Source of the DNA: an uncultured Bacteriovoracaceae bacterium
Lineage (GTDB): Bacteria > Bdellovibrionota > Bacteriovoracia > Bacteriovoracales > Bacteriovoracaceae
Reading direction: 5' to 3'
NCBI GenBank assembly: GCA_938017795.1
Contig: CALIJZ010000071.1
Span: 1 to 39,525 of the forward strand
Length of the DNA: 39,525 nucleotides
Shown: piece after piece, positions 33,560 to 39,525 of the stretch
How positions within the stretch are numbered: position 1 is the first letter of the stretch
Layout of the letters: each line of letters starts with the position of its first letter
The notes under the pieces: generated by a model
Seen by the model: only the letters and a program-made list of their open reading frames with translations
Database searches by the model: none
What the model was told of the DNA's origin: nothing
Translations under genes and position numbers: made by a program

Positions 33560-35847
33560 TGAAAAATATTGTTGATTCTACTGCAAAATTCCTAGTTAAT
33601 AATCCAATCAAGCTACTTATTGCTAGTTTAGTATTAGTTATAAGCTTAGCTCAAGGTCTTAAATACTTTGAGGCAGACTTTAGTTACCGAATTTGGTTTA
33701 GAACTACAGACCCTCTTATTAAAACTTACGATAACTTTGAAAGAAAATTTGGAAATGATGATACAATAGTTGTTCTAATTCATAGTCCTTCTGGAATATT
33801 TGATGCTGATTCAATTAATACAATAAGGCAATTAACTGATAATTTCTGGCAAGTCCCGGATATTATAAGAGTAGATTCAATTACAAATTATCAATACACT
33901 CATTCCAAAGAAGATGATGTCATTATCGAAGATTTTATTCCTGAAGAGTTTTCCTATGAAAACTTATCAAGAAAAAAAGAAATAGCTCTAAGTCACGAGG
34001 TTATTCCTGATTATCTTATAAATAAAGATGCAACAGTTGCTCTCTTGTACGCTAAAGTGAAGCCTTATCCAGGCGGTGCTCCTGATGACAAATTACTAAT
34101 TACTAAATCTCAAGAAGCTATTAAATCAATTGTTGATAAAAGTGATCACAAGTTTTATATAAATGGTGCTACAGCTATAAATCATACTTTTCGAGACGTT
34201 GCCGAAAGAGATACTTCAACAATGCTGCCTCTTGTTTTTTTAATGATCATCTTTTTTCTAATTTTATTTTTCAGGAAATTATCAGGTGTTTTAATCCCAT
34301 TTTTTATTATTTTTACTGCTCTTGTAGCTACAATTGGTTTTTCAGGTTTCATGGGTATTAAGTTTAACAATATGATTACCATGCTCCCAACTATTATCAT
34401 AGCAATCGCTATTGCAGATACAGTTCATGTCCTAGTTACATATTTTCAATATAGAACTCAAGGTCACGATAATATTGAAGCTACTTTTAGAGCATTTAAG
34501 AAAAATATAACACCTACTCTTTTAACAAGCATATCAACATCTATTGGATTTTTAAGTTTTGCCAAAGCTGATCTTGTTCCCCTCGCTGACCTTGGTATTT
34601 TAGCTGCCTTTGGAACAATGCTTGCATGGCTTCTTACTTTAACCATCGTTGCTCCTATACTTGTTTTATTCCCAATAAAAATCAAAGAATCAAAAGTAAA
34701 AGAAAACAATCTTATTACTGAGAAATATTCACCTATACTTTTTTCTTTTGTAAAAAAATTCAGATATCCAATAGTTATAGGAACAATCTTAACTTTTGTA
34801 TTAAGTATTTATATTGCCTTTCAAAATACAGTTAATTCAAATCCTTATGCCTATTTCAACAAAGATGTTCCTTTGAGAATTGCGAATGATTTTGGCTTAA
34901 AGGCAATGGGTGGAGTAACAGGACCGGAGATTGTTATCCATTCTGGAAAAGAAGACGGTATTAAGAATTTAGAATTTCTTAAAAAAGTTGAATCTTATGA
35001 AAAGTGGTTGTTACAAAATAGTGAAGTAACAAAAGTAATTTCAATTGTAGATATTATCAAAAATATGAATAAGTCTTTTAATGGAGACAATTTAGATTTT
35101 TATAGACTACCAGATTCAGACAATGCTATTGCTGAACTTTTGTTTATGTATACAATGAGTCTCCCTCAAGGGATGGACATTAATGATCGTATTAGCCTTG
35201 ATTATGAATCGATGAGAATGTCTGTTTTATGGTCTTCACAAGATTCATTATCCTCACTTGCTAATATTGAAAAGTATAAAAAAGCTGCAAAGGATCATGG
35301 CCTAAAAATGACCTTGACGGGTAAAATCCCGATCTATCAAGGGATGAACGATTTAGTAGTTGATACATTTTTTACATCTATCTCTTATGCAATTTTAGGT
35401 ATTTCAATTTTATTAATATTTTCTTTTGGTTCATTTAAAATTGGGCTTGCTTCTATGTTGCCAAATGTAATTCCACTAGGCTTTGGAGCGGCTTTAATGA
35501 CTCTTTTATCAAAACCTATTGATATTGGAACTGCTCTAGTAACAAGTGTGTGCCTTGGAATTGTTGTTGATGATACTATCCATTTTCTTTCTAATTATAA
35601 TAAATACAGAAAAGAAGGAATGAGTATAGATGACGCCGTCTTAAGAGTTATCTCTTATACAGGTCCAGCTTTAATTACTACTACAATGATACTAATTGGA
35701 GGTTTTGGCATAATGTCATTTTCTAGCTTCATTCCAAATGTTAATTTTGGAATACTTTCAGCTGTAGTCTTAGGAATGGCAGTTATAGTCGATTTAATCT
35801 TCTTGCCTGCATTTTTATTACTAGAGAAACCAAAAAAATCTAGCTAA
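33559..35847 (+). CDS. MMPL/RND-superfamily exporter
   Basis: The 762-residue inner-membrane protein has the RND duplication: one N-terminal helix (about 15-33), a large periplasmic domain, then five helices (about 220-380) and the same again in the second half. The segment IIAIAIADTVHVLVTYFQY in the fourth helix, and VCLGIVVDDTIHFLSNY in the second half, carry the Asp and His residues used for proton coupling in MMPL-type exporters. Length fits the hydrophobe/lipid exporter group (HAE3 family). Together with the LolA-like protein and the barrel it would move a hydrophobic compound to the outer membrane. The start overlaps the barrel gene stop. Confidence 0.92.
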   Translation: MKNIVDSTAKFLVNNPIKLLIASLVLVISLAQGLKYFEADFSYRIWFRTTDPLIKTYDNFERKFGNDDTIVVLIHSPSGIFDADSINTIRQLTDNFWQVPDIIRVDSITNYQYTHSKEDDVIIEDFIPEEFSYENLSRKKEIALSHEVIPDYLINKDATVALLYAKVKPYPGGAPDDKLLITKSQEAIKSIVDKSDHKFYINGATAINHTFRDVAERDTSTMLPLVFLMIIFFLILFFRKLSGVLIPFFIIFTALVATIGFSGFMGIKFNNMITMLPTIIIAIAIADTVHVLVTYFQYRTQGHDNIEATFRAFKKNITPTLLTSISTSIGFLSFAKADLVPLADLGILAAFGTMLAWLLTLTIVAPILVLFPIKIKESKVKENNLITEKYSPILFSFVKKFRYPIVIGTILTFVLSIYIAFQNTVNSNPYAYFNKDVPLRIANDFGLKAMGGVTGPEIVIHSGKEDGIKNLEFLKKVESYEKWLLQNSEVTKVISIVDIIKNMNKSFNGDNLDFYRLPDSDNAIAELLFMYTMSLPQGMDINDRISLDYESMRMSVLWSSQDSLSSLANIEKYKKAAKDHGLKMTLTGKIPIYQGMNDLVVDTFFTSISYAILGISILLIFSFGSFKIGLASMLPNVIPLGFGAALMTLLSKPIDIGTALVTSVCLGIVVDDTIHFLSNYNKYRKEGMSIDDAVLRVISYTGPALITTTMILIGGFGIMSFSSFIPNVNFGILSAVVLGMAVIVDLIFLPAFLLLEKPKKSS

Positions 35848-35892
35848 ATATATTGCAAGTTTATCCACATTTCGCTATTTTCACTCACGCTT

Positions 35893-36291
35893 ATGAAAAT
35901 ACTCATTTTATTATTTATATCAATCAATATCTTCTCAGAATGTTTAGTTGAGTCAACAATTTGTGTTGGTGAAAATGAGACATCTAATGACTATGAGTTA
36001 ATTAATAAAAAGTGTCTTTTTGATCAAATGCAAGAAGACTCCGTGACTATTCTTAAAGTTCAAAAAAAATATCAATATTTTATAATAAAAAACAACCATC
36101 ATTATTTTTTTAAAACTTACAGTTTTTCAAAAAGAGACTCTTTTAAAGAAAGCTATCGACCTTATAAAGTTAAATTCAAAAGGAATTCTTTTGTTTTAAA
36201 AAACTTAGAAACTAAATTTAAATCTATTATCCATTTAAAAGATTTTTCTTGTTCTGTAATAAATTACATTGAAACTGACTCTGAATATTAA
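35893..36291 (+). CDS. Small exported cysteine-containing protein, unknown
   Basis: The 132-residue protein has a hydrophobic N-terminal signal (about 1-15) and four cysteines (Cys17, Cys24, Cys41 and one near 121), which could form two disulfides in the periplasm. The rest is Lys/Phe/Tyr-rich, with predicted strands around KYQYFIIKNNHHYFFKTYS. I do not recognise the family. It lies 45 bases after the RND gene in the same direction and is followed by a strong terminator, so it may be the last gene of the export operon. No good ribosome binding site is seen. Confidence 0.55.
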   Translation: MKILILLFISINIFSECLVESTICVGENETSNDYELINKKCLFDQMQEDSVTILKVQKKYQYFIIKNNHHYFFKTYSFSKRDSFKESYRPYKVKFKRNSFVLKNLETKFKSIIHLKDFSCSVINYIETDSEY

Positions 36292-36310
36292 AAAAATTTA
36301 AAATAGAAAT

Positions 36311-36345
36311 AAAAAAGGCCCTTAATTCTAAGGGCCAAACTTTTT
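36311..36345. terminator. Bidirectional Rho-independent terminator
   Basis: A perfect 8-bp stem (GGCCCTTA at 36317-36324, TAAGGGCC at 36329-36336) with an ATTC loop is flanked by six A residues on the left and a T-rich tract on the right. It ends the minus-strand atp genes (six U residues right after the stem) and the plus-strand gene at 35893-36291 (five U residues four bases after the stem). Confidence 0.9.
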
Positions 36346-36365
36346 ATTTTTGTGGATAAATTATT

Positions 36366-36683
36366 TTATCCAGCAATTGAAGAAACGCTGATTCCGTTAG
36401 CGATAACAAATGCAAGAATTGCAAGTGCCTCTAATAGTGCTAATGAAATAATAAGTGGCGTCTGGATCTTTCCAGCAGCTGATGGGTTTCTTGCGATTCC
36501 ATCAAGAGCAGTAGATGCAGCTTTACCTTGTCCGTATGCAGCTCCAAGTACAGCTACTGCCATACAAAGTGCTTTTGCCATTGCTACCCATGAAACATCT
36601 GTAATTGCAGATCTTGCATAATCTTCAGCAAATGCTGATGGTGCAACAACTAGTAAAATTAAAACAGTAAATAAATTTCTCAT
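36366..36683 (-). CDS. atpE: ATP synthase Fo subunit c
   Basis: The 105-residue subunit forms the rotating c-ring of F-type ATP synthase. It starts with a signal-peptide-like segment ending in Ala-Phe-Ala19, then two membrane helices joined by the polar loop with ARNP. The carboxylate that binds the coupling ion is Glu85 in LALLEALAIL; the residue after it is Ala and not Ser/Thr, which favours proton over sodium coupling. The glycine/alanine pattern of helix 1 is canonical. AAGGAG lies before the ATG. It is the last gene of gyrA-atpI-atpB-atpE and is followed by a strong terminator. Confidence 0.97.
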   Translation of the reverse strand: MRNLFTVLILLVVAPSAFAEDYARSAITDVSWVAMAKALCMAVAVLGAAYGQGKAASTALDGIARNPSAAGKIQTPLIISLALLEALAILAFVIANGISVSSIAG

Positions 36684-36700
36684 TCTTTCTCCTTATATAT

Positions 36701-37543
36701 TTAAGCGTGTGCTTGCCCATGATCGTGTTCATGCCCATGCTCGTGATCGTGTTCTTCATCATGTCCGTGTAGGTCTGTTGCCATTTGCACATAAACAACA
36801 CTCAAAATTGTAAAAACAAATGCTTGCATAAAACAAACAAAAATTCCTAAAAAAATAAATGGTATTGGTACAATATGTGGAATTAAATCATAAAAAGCCT
36901 CTAAAACTTTATGATCCCCAGTAATGTTTCCTTTTAATCTCAAAGCTAGAGATAAAGGTCTAATTGTATTTGAGATAATTTCAATACAAAAAATTAATAA
37001 TGAAATAGGTAGTAGAAAAACTGGTAATTTAGGACCAAAGAAATGTCCCATATAATGTTTAAAACCCTGAGTCTTAATCCCTTTAAAATTATAATATACA
37101 AATGAAAAAATTCCGAGAGCAAAGGTAGTATTAAAGTTTGTAGTCGATGAACTAAATCCTGGTATTAATCCAAAAACATTTGTTAAAAAAATAAAGAAAA
37201 ACAAAAAACAAGCATAAGGAAAAAATTGTTGAGCTCGTTTTTCATCCATAACTTCTTGGCAAAGATTATACATCCCTTGACCAATTTCTTCGATAATATT
37301 TCTAAAGCTAATTCCATTGTCTGGAAGTACTAAATCTTTTTCTTCCTTATTTTTAGTTAGCATTCTATAAACAAGTCCAAGAAACATCACAACAATTGCT
37401 ACTAAAATAAATTGCAAAGTATGTTCTTTATCATTAAACGGTATCAGATGCTCAATATTCTTTAGCCATAAAAAGCCGGCAGCATAAGTATTTACTGAAA
37501 AGAAAAACAAAACGCTAAGCGTTATTTTTATTAGTTTATTCAT
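36701..37543 (-). CDS. atpB: ATP synthase Fo subunit a
   Basis: The 280-residue inner-membrane stator subunit provides the half channels for protons. The essential Arg is Arg202 in SLALRLKGNITGD. The C-terminus is a 20-residue His/Asp/Glu-rich tail (HGHDEEHDHEHGHEHDHG), not part of the normal subunit. A signal-like N-terminus precedes the first membrane helix. GAGG lies 5 bases before the ATG. It follows atpI and precedes atpE by 17 bases. Confidence 0.97.
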   Translation of the reverse strand: MNKLIKITLSVLFFFSVNTYAAGFLWLKNIEHLIPFNDKEHTLQFILVAIVVMFLGLVYRMLTKNKEEKDLVLPDNGISFRNIIEEIGQGMYNLCQEVMDEKRAQQFFPYACFLFFFIFLTNVFGLIPGFSSSTTNFNTTFALGIFSFVYYNFKGIKTQGFKHYMGHFFGPKLPVFLLPISLLIFCIEIISNTIRPLSLALRLKGNITGDHKVLEAFYDLIPHIVPIPFIFLGIFVCFMQAFVFTILSVVYVQMATDLHGHDEEHDHEHGHEHDHGQAHA

Positions 37544-37593
37544 TAGTCCTCTAAATTTTTTTTAATAATTTTTAATACTTAGTTAGTGTGATT

Positions 37594-37926
37594 TCAAGCT
37601 TTTTTAAGAGAAACAAGCAAGATTCCCATTTGCACAAAGAAAATTACAATCAAACTTATAAGATATTGTGACCTTAGGTTTAAAAAATATAATAAAAGCC
37701 CCAAAATCACTAATTTAAGAATTAAGTATCCATAAAGCTTCTTATGACCAAGGTTAGTTTCAATGCCTGCTATACGCTCAACTATGCCTATTAATGAGAA
37801 ATGGTTAGCTATCACCAAGATAAACAAAATTGTTACATCAGATATATTTTTTAAATAATAGAGTGCTCCACCAAAACTCAAGAGTGTCAGTGGAACATAT
37901 AAGAATAAATTAAGCTTCTTTGTCAT
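37594..37926 (-). CDS. AtpI-like small membrane protein
   Basis: From the ATG at 37926 (110 aa) the protein has four hydrophobic helices with short basic loops (LNLFLYVPLTLLSFGGALYYL first). An upstream in-frame start would extend it by 15 residues inside gyrA, which I find unlikely. Its position directly before atpB and atpE, its size and topology fit ATP synthase protein I, a c-ring assembly factor, but sequence conservation in this family is weak. It overlaps the 3' end of gyrA by 17 bases. Context carries most of the weight. Confidence 0.65.
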   Translation of the reverse strand: MTKKLNLFLYVPLTLLSFGGALYYLKNISDVTILFILVIANHFSLIGIVERIAGIETNLGHKKLYGYLILKLVILGLLLYFLNLRSQYLISLIVIFFVQMGILLVSLKKA

Positions 37927-39525
37927 CACTTGGCTTATCTTCAGAATCATCATTTGTATTTTCTGATTCAACCAATTTCTCTACAGCAACAACTTTCTCA
38001 TCATCGTTAACTCTCATCACTCGAACACCTTGAGTATTTCTACCAACAATAGAAATTCCATCAACTCCTGTTCTTATAACTTGGCCCTTATCTGAGATAA
38101 TCATAATGTCATCATTATCAGAAACTGGTAAAACTTGAACGATCTCACCATTTTTCTCAGTTAGCTTCATAGCAATAACGCCTTTTCCACCTCTTGATTG
38201 AATTTTATATTCCGAAGCTTCAGTTCGTTTTCCAAACCCTTTCGAAGTCATAGATAAAATCTTCATTGAATCATCAACAATAATCATACCCACTAAATGC
38301 TCATCAGCCGTTAAGTTAATACCCTTAACACCTTGGCTTACTCGTCCCATATTTCTACATTGAGATTCATCAAATCGAATTGCTTTTCCTGAACTAGCAC
38401 ATAGTAAAATATTATTACCCTCAGTAACAATCTTACAACTTACTATCTCATCACCTTCATTAATCTTAATTGCTTTTTTACCATTTTGATTAATTCGAAC
38501 ATATTCCTCAAGTGAAGTTTTCTTAATAATTCCACGCTTCGTAGAGATTACTAAAGACTTTCCTTTAATATCATTTGGCATAGAAAGTACTTGTTTTACT
38601 TTCTGACCATTTGGAATTGCAAGAAGGTTTACAATATTTCTACCCTTCGCAGTTCTACTGGCCTCTGGAATTTCATAAACTTTTATATTGAATACAATAC
38701 CTTGATCTGTAAAAAACATGATTGTATCGTGAGTATCTGCCGTAAAAATATTTGTGAAAAAATCTTCATCACTACTACTTCCCTTAACACCTTTTCCACC
38801 TCGTTTTTGAGATTTATAAGTATCAGTGGCCATTCTTTTCACATAACCCTTATGAGTAGTTGTAACAATCACTTCTTCATTTTTAACTGTATCAATAAAG
38901 CTGATTTCGTTTTCTTTAGCTAAGATATCTGTTTTTCTCTCATCACCATAATTTTCAAGAATAATTTCAAACTCTTCTTTGATAATAGATTTAATTTTCC
39001 CATCATCAGCTAATATTCCTTCTAATCTAGCAATCTCTTCTTTAACTTCTTTGTATTGAGCAAGAATTTTATCTCGCTCTAGACCAGTTAGTCTTTGAAG
39101 TTTCATATCCAAAATACCTTGAGCTTGTATTTTAGATAATGAATAAGTTTTAATTAAATTATTTCGAGCTTCTTCAGGGCCTTTTGATTTTTTAATCATC
39201 TCTACAATTGCATCGATATTCTCAACTGCAACCTTAAGACCTTCTAAAATATGTGCCCTGTCTTTTGCTTTTCTTAGTTCAAATCTAGTTCTTCGAACAA
39301 CAACTTCTTGTCTATGATCAATGAAGCATTTTAATTGCTCCTTAATATTCATAACTTTTGGTTGACCATTATGAATAGATAGAAAAATAATACCAAAACT
39401 AACTTGAAGCTGAGTTTGCTTATATAATCTATTTAAAACAACATTTGCTGGTTGACCTCTTTTGATATCAATTACAATTCTAATACCTAATCTATTAGAT
39501 TCATCTTTTATATCTGAAATTCCTG
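37910..39525 (-). CDS. gyrA: DNA gyrase subunit A, C-terminal part (5' end outside window)
   Basis: The frame is open to the window edge at 39525 and covers about 537 codons of the 3' end. The first visible residues read GISDIKDESNRLGIRIVIDIKRG, then the gyrase coiled-coil gate region (HRQEVVVRRTRFELRKA, LDMKLQRLTGLERDKI). The C-terminal six-bladed beta-pinwheel follows, with the GyrA box QKRGGKG marking it as gyrase and not topoisomerase IV. The catalytic Tyr and quinolone-resistance region lie upstream of the window. The tail is acidic (Glu/Asp/Asn-rich), as in many gyrases. It is the first visible gene of the atp block. Confidence 0.97.
   Translation of the reverse strand, partial: GISDIKDESNRLGIRIVIDIKRGQPANVVLNRLYKQTQLQVSFGIIFLSIHNGQPKVMNIKEQLKCFIDHRQEVVVRRTRFELRKAKDRAHILEGLKVAVENIDAIVEMIKKSKGPEEARNNLIKTYSLSKIQAQGILDMKLQRLTGLERDKILAQYKEVKEEIARLEGILADDGKIKSIIKEEFEIILENYGDERKTDILAKENEISFIDTVKNEEVIVTTTHKGYVKRMATDTYKSQKRGGKGVKGSSSDEDFFTNIFTADTHDTIMFFTDQGIVFNIKVYEIPEASRTAKGRNIVNLLAIPNGQKVKQVLSMPNDIKGKSLVISTKRGIIKKTSLEEYVRINQNGKKAIKINEGDEIVSCKIVTEGNNILLCASSGKAIRFDESQCRNMGRVSQGVKGINLTADEHLVGMIIVDDSMKILSMTSKGFGKRTEASEYKIQSRGGKGVIAMKLTEKNGEIVQVLPVSDNDDIMIISDKGQVIRTGVDGISIVGRNTQGVRVMRVNDDEKVVAVEKLVESENTNDDSEDKPSDDKEA

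Noticed and set aside
36352-36621. Plus-strand open frame antisense to atpE
   Set aside because: It is a shadow of the Ala/Gly-rich atpE coding sequence, with no ribosome binding site and no known family.
37910-39525. parC instead of gyrA
   Set aside because: The GyrA box QKRGGKG and the full beta-pinwheel point to gyrase.

Overview
The window is a chromosomal segment of an AT-rich Gram-negative bacterium, most likely a predatory marine member of the Bdellovibrionota (Halobacteriovorax/Bacteriovorax-like). This placement is an inference from the low G+C, the many exported proteins (lytic transglycosylase, LysM protein, metzincin lipoprotein), a respiratory complex I split over loci, and an atpI-atpB-atpE block standing apart from the rest of the ATP synthase genes. 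No 16S rRNA is present to confirm it. No phage, insertion sequence or CRISPR array is visible. No gene-free stretch exceeds about 300 bases.

Left part (1-10.2 kb), mixed housekeeping and envelope genes: the 3' end of a LysM protein and its terminator; a basic membrane-anchored protein of unknown function; Mrp (Fe-S carrier ATPase) followed by a tiny ribbon-helix-helix-like protein; divergently, a HAMP-like membrane protein and an Slt-type lytic transglycosylase; a metzincin lipoprotein; an arsM plus radical SAM pair; and a convergent pair of exported enzymes, one resembling a protein-glutamine deamidase and one with a HipA/SCO1664-like kinase fold. The last two are the least ordinary genes in the window.

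Middle part (10.3-22.5 kb), minus strand: an operon-like run nuoA-H-J-K-L-M-N (complex I membrane arm plus NuoA, without nuoB-G or nuoI), a large GYF_2-TM-TPR protein, serS and tRNA-Ser(UGA). The trailer of the tRNA holds a perfect 16-bp palindrome, seven exact-length copies of a 9-bp repeat, and a short block resembling the tRNA itself.

Right part (22.6-36.3 kb), plus strand: mfd, two SurA/parvulin-type periplasmic chaperones, a divergent pdxA-like gene, uvrA (or a uvrA-like paralogue), and a compact envelope-export operon (LolA-like protein, outer membrane beta-barrel, MMPL/RND exporter). A bidirectional terminator separates these from the minus-strand block gyrA (cut by the window edge)-atpI-atpB-atpE.

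Functional themes are energy conservation (complex I membrane arm, ATP synthase Fo), DNA repair and topology (mfd, uvrA, gyrA), translation of serine codons (serS with its tRNA), and envelope remodelling or secretion. Several membrane subunits (NuoH, NuoJ, an NuoL loop, AtpB) share histidine/acid-rich segments.
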